Assembly (NCBI GenBank): GCA_913009285.1
Contig: CAJVYE010000056.1
Span: 1 to 6,721 of the forward strand
Origin: an uncultured Nitrospirota bacterium
GTDB taxonomy: Bacteria > Nitrospinota > Nitrospinia > SZUA-224
Direction of reading: 5' to 3'
Length of the DNA stretch: 6,721 nucleotides
Shown: positions 1 through 5,143 of the stretch, piece by piece
Position numbering within the stretch: position 1 is the first letter of the stretch
Layout: each line of letters starts with the position of its first letter
Program-made: the position numbers and the translations under genes
Notes under the pieces: generated by a model
Database searches by the model: none
What the model was told of the DNA's origin: nothing
What the model saw: the letters and a program-made list of their open reading frames with translations, nothing else

Positions 1-31
1 AATAGATGTCTTTTTTCATATTTTTTTTTTT
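1..31. other. Post-adapter read noise ending in a T-run
   Basis: Low-complexity sequence ending in 11 T (21-31) directly outside an Illumina P7 adapter. Read from the other strand, this is an adapter followed by an A-run and junk, as expected when a sequencer reads off the end of a short library molecule. It is not genomic DNA. The same arrangement is seen at 6697-6721. Confidence 0.9.
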
Positions 32-97
32 CAAGCAGAAGACGGCATACGAGATAAAGGAATGTGACTGGAGTTCAGACGTGTGCTCTTCCGATCT
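32..97 (+). other. Illumina P7/TruSeq index adapter (contamination)
   Basis: Positions 32-55 match the P7 flow-cell sequence exactly, 56-63 are an 8-base index (AAAGGAAT, read as ATTCCTTT on the other strand, which I recall as TruSeq index 27), and 64-97 match the TruSeq read-2 primer ending in CTTCCGATCT. Library-derived DNA therefore starts at 98. An open frame running through it (6-200, plus) is an artefact. Confidence 0.98.
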
Positions 98-138
98 GTT
101 GGCATTCTCTCTATTGGATTCCATTTTACTAATCTCAT
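98..138 (-). CDS. Probable Hsp20 small heat-shock protein, first 13 codons only
   Basis: A minus-strand ATG at 138-136 starts the peptide MRLVKWNPIERMP and runs straight into the adapter junction at 97/98, so the rest of the gene is missing. Many bacterial Hsp20/alpha-crystallin proteins begin M-x-L-V-x-W-x-P, just before the variable N-terminal arm; this pattern is the only basis for the name. These proteins are ATP-independent holdase chaperones in the cytoplasm. A strong GGAGG (151-147) lies 8 nt before this ATG. An in-frame ATG at 144-142 is only 2 nt from the SD and is less likely to be the start. A TTGACA/TATAAG promoter lies upstream. The coding start, SD and promoter together support a real gene; the family name is an inference from 13 residues. 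Confidence 0.6.
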
Positions 139-165
139 TGTCATCTCCTCCTTTTTTTAATTTTT

Positions 166-202
166 GGTTAATAATCGACGATCCGGATCACCTTGTTTAA
201 CC
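166..202 (-). other. Possible weak leader hairpin before the hsp20-like gene
   Basis: In the 5' leader on the minus strand, GGTTAA (202-197) can pair with TTAACC (171-166). The enclosed sequence includes the 10-bp palindrome GATCCGGATC (180-189). The stem is only 6 bp with a long loop and does not cover the SD at 151-147, so a thermosensor role is speculative. Confidence 0.2.
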
Positions 203-214
203 CCTTTCAATACT

Positions 215-242
215 CTTATAAGATGAATTTTTGAAATGTCAA
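215..242 (-). promoter_or_regulatory. Sigma70-type promoter for the hsp20-like gene
   Basis: Minus-strand -35 TTGACA (242-237) and -10 TATAAG (220-215) with a 16-bp spacer. Transcription would start near 208, giving a leader of about 70 nt before the ATG at 138. I see no CIRCE operator and no clear sigma32 -10 (CCCAT) sequence, so heat control is not visible here. Confidence 0.55.
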
Positions 243-270
243 GTTTTCTAATAATTTTTTTTTAAAAAAA

Positions 271-292
271 TTACCTCGGATATTTACAGAAT
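271..292. repeat. Decayed copy of the central repeat found at 2797-2818
   Basis: This stretch matches 2797-2818 at 19 of 22 positions (both begin TTACC, then CGGATATT, then GAAT), but the second half of the palindrome has diverged. It lies in the 276-bp gap 139-414, which otherwise holds only the hsp20 leader and promoter and an A/T-run palindrome (252-273). I see no gene and no clear terminator for manC in that gap. Confidence 0.5.
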
Positions 293-414
293 TATACTGA
301 ATTAATAAACCCAAATAATGCAATTGAAATCGTTAGAATACGCTGAAGAAGTACGACAGGCGGCCTGAAGATGAGATGGGAAAATGTGAAGTGATTTTGG
401 GAGAACCCCCAGTG

Positions 415-1488
415 TTATAAATATTCATCCATGCTTTTCTCTTTCATGGTCTCTACCATTTTTTTTACATCCTCTCCTCTTTCCCTGGGACATATAAGTA
501 AGGCATCCTCGGTTTCGATTATTATCATATCCTTAATCCCGATTGTAGCTATTAGCTTATGTGGTGCATGAATAATTGATCCAGAGGTATCTATACCAAT
601 GTGTTTTCCTATTATGACATTTCCATCTTCATCACAAGGTAACACCTCCGGGATGGAATTCCAACATCCTACGTCGCTCCAGCCCGGATCACAAGGAATC
701 ACTGCTACATATTTTGCCTTTTCCATGATGCCATAATCTATAGATATACTCTCGATACCGGAATATACCTCCTCGATAGTATCCCTTTCTTTATCAGTCG
801 AAATGACATTATCGATTCTCATCAGTCCCTGATACAATTCTGGTAGGTGTATCTCTATCATATTTAGGATAGTATCTGCTTTCCATATAAACATCCCGCT
901 GTTCCAGAGATAGTTTCCAGAGGATAAAAATCCCTCTGCCACCTCTTTTTTAGGTTTTTCAATAAATCTGTTGACCTTAAATATCTTTTTGTTATTTATA
1001 GCCAGTATCTCTTCCCCATACTGGATATATCCATATCCAGTCTCAGGTTTTTTGGGCCTGATACCGAGAGTAATCAGATATCCCTTTTCTTCTGCCACCA
1101 TTTTAGCCACTGACAGGAGATTTAAGAATTCCTTCTCATCTTTTATCAGATGGTCTGATGCCAAAACAGCCATTACTCCCTGTGGGTCTTTTCTCTTTAT
1201 ATAAAGTGCTGCAAGGCCGATACAGGGTGCGGTATTCCTTCCAACAGGTTCTATAATTATATTCTGATCAGGAATTTCAGGGACCTGTTTCTTTAATTCC
1301 TCTGCATGAGATCTGCCGGTTATGATCAATGTATTATTAGTATCTATAAGTGGCTTGATACGGTCGAGTGTCTCCTGTATCATTGTCCTTTTACTAAAGA
1401 TATTCTGTAATTGCTTTGGTTTACTTTTCCGGCTCTTAGGCCAAAATCGCGTGCCAGACCCCCCGGCCATTATTACTCCATGTAACAT
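415..1488 (-). CDS. manC: Mannose-1-phosphate guanylyltransferase, single-domain
   Basis: It transfers GMP from GTP to mannose-1-phosphate, giving GDP-mannose and pyrophosphate (EC 2.7.7.13), in the cytoplasm, for polysaccharide or LPS synthesis. The 357 residues carry the nucleotidyltransferase signature AGGSGTRFWPKSR (8-20) ending in PKQ (24-26), the ASDH metal-site motif (110-113), ETGYGYI (149-155), IEKP (176-179), WNSGMF (195-200), DYGIMEK (251-257) and DPGWSDVG (267-274). The length fits the single-domain form. The C-terminal cupin (phosphomannose isomerase) half of bifunctional ~470-residue ManC/AlgA is absent, so isomerase activity must come from elsewhere. The start ATG (1488-1486) follows AGAGG (1498-1494) at 5 nt. 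It is the last gene of a minus-strand operon, 50 bp after the YqaA/DedA gene. No clear intrinsic terminator follows; a weak hairpin near 399-412 lacks a U-tract. Confidence 0.93.
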   Translation of the reverse strand: MLHGVIMAGGSGTRFWPKSRKSKPKQLQNIFSKRTMIQETLDRIKPLIDTNNTLIITGRSHAEELKKQVPEIPDQNIIIEPVGRNTAPCIGLAALYIKRKDPQGVMAVLASDHLIKDEKEFLNLLSVAKMVAEEKGYLITLGIRPKKPETGYGYIQYGEEILAINNKKIFKVNRFIEKPKKEVAEGFLSSGNYLWNSGMFIWKADTILNMIEIHLPELYQGLMRIDNVISTDKERDTIEEVYSGIESISIDYGIMEKAKYVAVIPCDPGWSDVGCWNSIPEVLPCDEDGNVIIGKHIGIDTSGSIIHAPHKLIATIGIKDMIIIETEDALLICPRERGEDVKKMVETMKEKSMDEYL

Positions 1489-1538
1489 TTTTTCCTCTAC
1501 CGCTTAAATAGTGAATAGTATTCAGTCTTAAAATATTA

Positions 1539-2120
1539 TTATAATACTCCTTTTAATATAACAAAGCCAAGGATTAAAAGTATCATAAACACAATGGCAA
1601 GCACATTAAAATATCTGTCTATAAAAGACTTTATAGGTTTCCCAAATCTATAGATCAATCCTGCAACAATAAAAAAGCGTGCTGACCTACTGACAGCCGA
1701 TGCAAGGATAAATACTGATAGATCGATCTTAAAGGCGCCAGCAGCAATAGTAAAGACCTTGTAAGGAATTGGAGTGAATCCAGCTACCGCCACAGCCCAT
1801 GCATCATGCTTCCTATACAAATTTTGTATATAATCATATTTGTCCATAGCATTGTAAAACTCAAGTATAGGTCTCCCTATCGAATCCATTAATTCATAAC
1901 CGATAAAATACCCAAACATTCCTCCCAGGACCGAAGCCACAGAACATGTAAATGCAAATTTGAAGGATTTCTGCGGTACTGATATGGCAAGTGCAACAAG
2001 TAAAGGATCCGGGGGTATAGGGAAGAAAGATGACTCACAGAAGGCCAGTATAAATAGTGCCAATGTACCATAAGGTGTCTCAGCCCAATGCAATATCCAG
2101 TCGTATAATCTTCTAAACAT
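1539..2120 (-). CDS. YqaA-type DedA/SNARE-associated membrane protein
   Basis: A 193-residue integral inner-membrane protein of the YqaA branch (COG1238-like) of the DedA superfamily (PF09335). It shows the N-terminal RRLYDW and HWAETPYG region (3-18), the re-entrant motif FCESSFFPIPPDPLL (27-41), a Gly-rich helix (64-76), the second re-entrant motif AVAGFTPIPYKVFTIAAG (111-128), a conserved SRSARFF (144-150) and a last hydrophobic helix (172-188). DedA proteins are linked to undecaprenyl-phosphate or phospholipid translocation and envelope homeostasis; the substrate of the YqaA branch is not established. The gene lies between a cupin gene (31 bp upstream) and manC (50 bp downstream) and has no promoter of its own that I can see. 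The SD before ATG 2120-2118 is poor, so translation may depend on upstream ribosomes, but the N-terminus matches the family well. Confidence 0.88.
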   Translation of the reverse strand: MFRRLYDWILHWAETPYGTLALFILAFCESSFFPIPPDPLLVALAISVPQKSFKFAFTCSVASVLGGMFGYFIGYELMDSIGRPILEFYNAMDKYDYIQNLYRKHDAWAVAVAGFTPIPYKVFTIAAGAFKIDLSVFILASAVSRSARFFIVAGLIYRFGKPIKSFIDRYFNVLAIVFMILLILGFVILKGVL

Positions 2121-2151
2121 ATTAACAGGATAGAGGATTGTATCTATAAAG

Positions 2152-2493
2152 TCAACTAACAGGTTTGATCATAACTAACATCATTTTGAACATCTTTATA
2201 GCTTTTAGAGAATGAGGTTTATTTGCTGGCATTATAATGATTTGACCTTTTTGTAGTAGATTGGGGTTTCCTGAAATAGTAATTTCTGCTTCTCCCTCAA
2301 GAATATAAACGAAAGCATCGAATGGTGCTGCGTGTTCACTAAGACCTTGACCTTTATCAAAGGCAAATAATGAAATTGTTCCACTTTTTTCATCAATCAA
2401 CGTACGACTGACCACAGAACCTTGTTGATAATCAACCATATTAACCAAAGTTAATGCTTTAGCTATGATATCATTTGAATTTATTTCAACCAT
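2152..2493 (-). CDS. Small single-domain cupin protein
   Basis: A 113-residue protein that is essentially one cupin beta-barrel. Motif 1 is recognisable from G50 (G-L-S-E-H54-A-A-P-F-D-A) to LEGEAEI (65-71), and motif 2 is G83-Q-I-I-I-M-P-A-N-K-P-H94. The usual HxH pair of motif 1 is H-x-A here and the Glu position is Asp, so the classical three-His/one-Glu metal site is incomplete; only H54 and H94 stand out. Small cupins of this kind are mostly uncharacterised, with binding or sensing roles proposed, so no reaction is assigned. The start ATG (2493-2491) has a strong AAAAGGAG (2508-2501) 7 nt upstream. It is the first gene of the operon with the YqaA/DedA gene and manC and is read from a consensus promoter. 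It does not resemble the phosphomannose isomerase cupin half of bifunctional ManC closely enough to claim that role. Confidence 0.85.
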   Translation of the reverse strand: MVEINSNDIIAKALTLVNMVDYQQGSVVSRTLIDEKSGTISLFAFDKGQGLSEHAAPFDAFVYILEGEAEITISGNPNLLQKGQIIIMPANKPHSLKAIKMFKMMLVMIKPVS

Positions 2494-2560
2494 AAGTTAT
2501 CTCCTTTTTCAGTGATGGATGACCACTATCTCATATCCAGGCATATCTTCATTTGGAGGG

Positions 2561-2589
2561 ATTATGAATGATCAGAACACGTATGTCAA
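2561..2589 (-). promoter_or_regulatory. Sigma70-type promoter of the cupin-dedA-manC operon
   Basis: Minus-strand -35 TTGACA (2589-2584), 17-bp spacer, and -10 CATAAT (2566-2561), one base from consensus. The predicted start is near 2554, giving a leader of about 60 nt to the cupin ATG. No operator repeat is evident in the leader. Confidence 0.7.
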
Positions 2590-2703
2590 GGGTAATGATG
2601 GGCAGTAAAAAATTGTAGGAAAAGGCACAAATATTTGATATATTAAAAAGGGTTTTTGGATTTTAAGGCCTTTCGTCCTAATTAGGAAACCATTATTAAA
2701 ACC

Positions 2704-2890
2704 GTAAGCGTTCACAGAACACTGAAATTAGAAATTTGAAATTGGAAATTAGGTAATAGTTCAGCCATAATTTTAATCCTTAAAAAGCATAATACGTTAC
2801 CACGGATATTCACGGAATATCCGTGGTGAATTATTACGATAACACAAATTTCCAATTTCTAATTTCCAATTTCAAACCGTGAACGGTTAC
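2704..2890. repeat. Nested inverted-repeat (fold-back, MITE-like) element
   Basis: A 187-bp structure with three nested layers. The outermost arms are 2704-2715 and 2879-2890 (11 of 12 complementary). Next are 27-bp arms at 2724-2750 and 2847-2873 (25 of 27), each built from tandem heptamers of the form GAAATTN. At the core is a palindrome at 2799-2827. No open frame lies inside, and its right end is 26 bp before the DUF401 start codon. The arrangement resembles a non-autonomous fold-back element or a REP-like intergenic repeat; no target-site duplication could be assigned. It makes up much of the otherwise gene-free stretch 2494-2916, which also contains the operon promoter and a small palindrome CCTAATTAGG near 2678-2687. 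Confidence 0.75.
2799..2827. repeat. Perfect 13-bp palindrome with 3-nt loop
   Basis: The arms ACCACGGATATTC (2799-2811) and its exact reverse complement (2815-2827) flank ACG. It forms the core of the nested element and would make a strong hairpin or cruciform. No T-run follows in either direction, so it is not an intrinsic terminator. Confidence 0.85.
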
Positions 2891-2916
2891 TTAAAACCAT
2901 ACTCAACTAAATTTCT

Positions 2917-4098
2917 ATGTTTGATCTGATTCGTTTAGCAATAGCATTTATACTTATCCTCTTTCTGCTTAGAAAAAAGTGGAATGTTGGATATGTGTTG
3001 ATAACAGCTTCAGGTGCGCTATCTGTGCTCTATCTCATGAAGCCATATAGTATATTGCTGGTCATTAAAAATGCACTAACAGCAGGCATTACAATAAAGC
3101 TTCTTATTGCTCTTACTTTCATCAGAATTTTTGAATTTATTCTCAGGGATAAGGCTATCCTTGGAAATATGATGGAGTCAATGAAGGGGCTTTTTCGTAA
3201 TAAAAAGGCAGTGGTCATCTCCATGCCACTTCTGATAGGAATGCTTCCATCTGTAGGCGGGGCCTATTTTTCAGCACCCATGGTGGATGAGGCTACCAGA
3301 GACCTGTCCATGACCCCTGAAGACAAGGCCTTTGCCAACTACTGGTTCAGGCATCCCTGGGAGTTTATACTGCCGCTATATCCGGGCATTATCCTTGCCT
3401 CTGTTCTGACCTCCATCGAGGTAAGAATATTTATAATCCTTAATCTATCCTATGCGATTGCGATGTTTCTTGTTGGCCTCTGGGGCCTCAGAGAGATCAG
3501 GGGAAGGCATAGCATGTTGGAAAGCGTTTCCAGAAAAGGACTCTGGAGTTTTCTACCTATTATTATCCTTCTCGGACTCGTTATAATATGGCACATGGAG
3601 CTCTATATCGCCCTTGTTGTCCTGGTCTTTATGTTAATAATTTATTTCAGGTATCCACCGGGAAAGACGGCTGAAGCCTTTAAATATGGTCTCTCATGGA
3701 ATGTAGTCGTACTTATCATCGGGGTGATGTTTTTTAAAGAAGCACTTGAGGTCTCTGGTGCTGTGGGTAATATCAGCCGGTTCTTTTATGAGAATAATAT
3801 CCCCTTAATGCCGATACTTTTTTTTCTACCATTCCTGACAGGCCTCCTGACAGGAATAACTGTTGGTTTTGTAGGTAGTACCTTTCCTCTGATAATGAAC
3901 CTAACCGGGAGTGATCCCCATGCTTTTACCCTTGCCTTTGCATCAGGGATTATTGGTGTTCTCCTTTCACCTGTGCATGTATGTCTCATCCTCACAAAGG
4001 AATATTTCAAGGCTGATATGTGGGGTATCTACAAAAGGACCATACCTGCGGCAGGTGCTGTGCTAATAGTGGCCGTGCTAGAGTTTTTGGTGATATAA
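2917..4098 (+). CDS. DUF401 family integral membrane protein (putative permease)
   Basis: A 393-residue, very hydrophobic protein with about ten or more membrane segments (for example 4-18, 24-41, 151-168, 170-190, 211-226, 228-245, 261-275, 296-322, 335-358, 375-392). I assign it to DUF401 (PF04165) from conserved polar motifs in the membrane: GMLPSVGGAYFSAPMVDEA (108-126), NYWFRHPWEFILPLYPG (141-157), PFLTGLLTGITVGF (305-318) and SPVHVCLILTKEYF (351-364). The family looks like the anion-permease type of transporter but has no proven substrate; the paired motifs in the two halves fit an inverted-repeat transporter fold (inference). The ATG at 2917 gives the expected N-terminus, though no good Shine-Dalgarno precedes it. 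The nested repeat at 2704-2890 lies immediately upstream and leaves little room for a promoter. The gene is a single unit ended by the terminator at 4121-4145. Confidence 0.85.
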   Translation: MFDLIRLAIAFILILFLLRKKWNVGYVLITASGALSVLYLMKPYSILLVIKNALTAGITIKLLIALTFIRIFEFILRDKAILGNMMESMKGLFRNKKAVVISMPLLIGMLPSVGGAYFSAPMVDEATRDLSMTPEDKAFANYWFRHPWEFILPLYPGIILASVLTSIEVRIFIILNLSYAIAMFLVGLWGLREIRGRHSMLESVSRKGLWSFLPIIILLGLVIIWHMELYIALVVLVFMLIIYFRYPPGKTAEAFKYGLSWNVVVLIIGVMFFKEALEVSGAVGNISRFFYENNIPLMPILFFLPFLTGLLTGITVGFVGSTFPLIMNLTGSDPHAFTLAFASGIIGVLLSPVHVCLILTKEYFKADMWGIYKRTIPAAGAVLIVAVLEFLVI

Positions 4099-4120
4099 TA
4101 TCAACAATGCACGGTAGTAG

Positions 4121-4145
4121 TCCCCCTGCTATGCAGGGGGATTTT
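4121..4145 (+). terminator. Intrinsic terminator after the DUF401 gene
   Basis: A perfect 9-bp GC-rich stem, TCCCCCTGC (4121-4129) and GCAGGGGGA (4133-4141), with loop TAT and then TTTT plus AATT. It starts 23 bp after the DUF401 stop codon. It also lies just past the convergent csp stop, but on that strand no T-run follows, so it should work mainly on the plus strand. Confidence 0.85.
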
Positions 4146-4154
4146 AATTGTCAT

Positions 4155-4355
4155 TTACTGGACAACCACATTGACTGCCTTGGGTCCTTTTTGGCCTTCT
4201 TCGATATCGAAGCTAACTGTATCACCTTCGGCAAGGGTCTTAAATCCATTATCCTGGATGGAAGAATAGTGAACAAAAACATCGCCACCGTCTTCGCTTG
4301 CAATAAAGCCAAAACCCTTGGATTCATTGAACCACTTTACTGTTCCTTTAGCCAT
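4155..4355 (-). CDS. CspA-type cold-shock protein
   Basis: A 66-residue single cold-shock domain, the usual length for bacterial CspA-type proteins, which bind single-stranded RNA/DNA and act as RNA chaperones and antiterminators in the cytoplasm. It has the N-terminal GTVKWFN (4-10), RNP1 KGFGFI (13-18), RNP2 VFVHY (26-30) and the C-terminal GPKAVNV (57-63). The start ATG (4355-4353) has a near-perfect AAGGAGGT (4370-4363) 7 nt upstream. The gene is monocistronic, convergent with the DUF401 gene and divergent from coaD. Its 106-nt leader contains a complete terminator-like hairpin (4433-4396), suggesting premature termination control (inference). Which csp paralogue it is cannot be decided from one locus. 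Confidence 0.96.
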   Translation of the reverse strand: MAKGTVKWFNESKGFGFIASEDGGDVFVHYSSIQDNGFKTLAEGDTVSFDIEEGQKGPKAVNVVVQ

Positions 4356-4395
4356 CTCTTTTACCTCCTTACTTATAAACTAAAGTCCCAAGCTT

Positions 4396-4433
4396 AACAA
4401 AAAAGGCCACAAAGCTAAAAGTCTTTGTGACCT
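4396..4433 (-). terminator. Terminator-like hairpin in the csp leader (possible attenuator)
   Basis: On the minus strand AGGTCACAAAG (4433-4423) pairs with CTTTGTGGCCT (4414-4404): 11 pairs including one G-U, an 8-nt loop, then TTTTTTGTT running downstream. The pairing is better on this strand (G-U instead of C-A), which marks it as a minus-strand RNA structure. It lies about 28 nt after the predicted csp transcription start and 26 nt before the csp SD. No other minus-strand gene lies upstream within the window, because coaD is divergent, so it sits inside the csp transcript rather than ending another one. Confidence 0.75.
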
Positions 4434-4467
4434 CCCAATTGCAAAAACTTCCGAAACCTCAACCCTC

Positions 4468-4496
4468 AATATACATATTAGAGAATAATTTGTCAA
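4468..4496 (-). promoter_or_regulatory. Sigma70-type promoter of csp
   Basis: Minus-strand -35 TTGACA (4496-4491), 17-bp spacer, -10 TATATT (4473-4468). A strong A-tract lies just upstream of the -35 (T-rich on the plus strand at 4501-4522), like an UP element. The predicted start is near 4461, giving a leader of about 106 nt. Confidence 0.75.
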
Positions 4497-4591
4497 CCCT
4501 CCTTTATTTTTTTTTATTTTTCATAGTTTTGGACTTTTTCTACAGACCCTTAGGCTATATCGAGTCTTTTTGCGAGGGACAAATAATTTAA

Positions 4592-4619
4592 TTGACACAA
4601 TCTTTACTTCTGCTATAAT
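4592..4619 (+). promoter_or_regulatory. Extended -10 sigma70 promoter of coaD-aminotransferase operon
   Basis: -35 TTGACA (4592-4597), 16-bp spacer, and a perfect TATAAT (4614-4619) preceded by TGC (4611-4613), the extended -10 element. The predicted start is near 4626. This places the in-frame TTG at 4619 upstream of the transcript start and rules it out as the coaD start. The 308-bp gap 4356-4663 is filled by this promoter, the csp promoter and the csp leader. Confidence 0.82.
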
Positions 4620-4663
4620 TGTCTCAAAAATATAAATATAATATTTCAGCAACCATTAAGATT

Positions 4664-5143
4664 ATGAAGATAGCTGTTTATCCAGGGACATTTGATCCTG
4701 TCACCAATGGACATATCGATATAATGAAGAGAGGGCTTAAGATATTTGATAGGCTTATCATTGCTGTTGCCCTTAACCCTAAAAAGAATCCGCTTTTTTC
4801 GATACAAGAGAGGGTAAACTTTGTAAAGCGAGCAACAGAGGGATGGGAGAATATCATAGTCGATTCCTTTGAGTGTCTCTTGATTAATTATGCAAGAGAA
4901 CATAATGCAAAAGCTATCATTAAGGGGTTGCGGGCTGTATCAGATTTTGAGTTTGAGCTCCAGATGGGGTTGATGAATAGGACACTCGACAGTGCTATAG
5001 AGACGATCTTTATGCTGCCGAGTGAGGAGTATTCCTTTTTGAACTCAAGGATAATCAAGGAAGTGGCAACCCTTCACGGAAATATCTCTAGACTTGTACC
5101 GCCAGTGGTTGAACAAGGGCTAAAGGAGAAATTCGTCAAATAA
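4664..5143 (+). CDS. coaD: Phosphopantetheine adenylyltransferase
   Basis: It catalyses the fourth step of coenzyme A synthesis, 4'-phosphopantetheine + ATP to dephospho-CoA + pyrophosphate (EC 2.7.7.3), in the cytoplasm. The 159 residues match the usual length of about 160. It shows YPGTFDPVTNGH (6-17) with the T/HxGH nucleotidyltransferase motif at 14-17, K41 in NPKKNPLF, GLRAVSDFEFE (88-98) and SFLNSRIIKEVA (124-135), which corresponds to the ISSS/R nucleotide motif. ATG 4664 is chosen because it gives the canonical MKIAVYPG N-terminus and lies downstream of the predicted transcript start; the SD is weak. The stop overlaps the next gene's start (TAATG, base 5143), so the aminotransferase is probably translationally coupled. 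The common partner rsmD is not upstream here; a divergent csp is. Confidence 0.96.
   Translation: MKIAVYPGTFDPVTNGHIDIMKRGLKIFDRLIIAVALNPKKNPLFSIQERVNFVKRATEGWENIIVDSFECLLINYAREHNAKAIIKGLRAVSDFEFELQMGLMNRTLDSAIETIFMLPSEEYSFLNSRIIKEVATLHGNISRLVPPVVEQGLKEKFVK

Noticed and set aside
6..200. Plus-strand 64-residue open frame at the left end
   Set aside because: It is the translation of noise, the P7/index adapter and the antisense of the hsp20 start and leader.
399..412. Terminator after manC (minus strand TGGGG...TCCCA)
   Set aside because: The stem has only about five pairs and is followed by AAAATC, not a U-tract.
415..1488. Bifunctional ManC/AlgA with a frameshifted isomerase domain
   Set aside because: The protein ends cleanly at 357 residues, and the downstream sequence (139-414) shows no cupin or isomerase remnant in any frame I could read.
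2742..2771. Possible promoter TTGGAA-18-CATAAT for the DUF401 gene inside the inverted repeat
   Set aside because: The -35 is weak and the sequence is part of the heptamer repeat; in such AT-rich DNA it is not distinguishable from chance.
2704..2890. CRISPR array, suggested by repeated GAAATT units
   Set aside because: The units are contiguous heptamers in two inverted arms, without regular unique spacers, and no cas genes are near.
4020..4397. Plus-strand 125-residue frame across the DUF401 end and csp
   Set aside because: It overlaps two well-supported genes, crosses a terminator and has no family-like features; it is a shadow of csp and the DUF401 gene.
4619..4663. 15-residue N-terminal extension of CoaD from TTG 4619
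   Set aside because: The TTG lies inside the -10 TATAAT, upstream of the predicted transcript start; CoaD proteins begin at the MKIAVYPG position.
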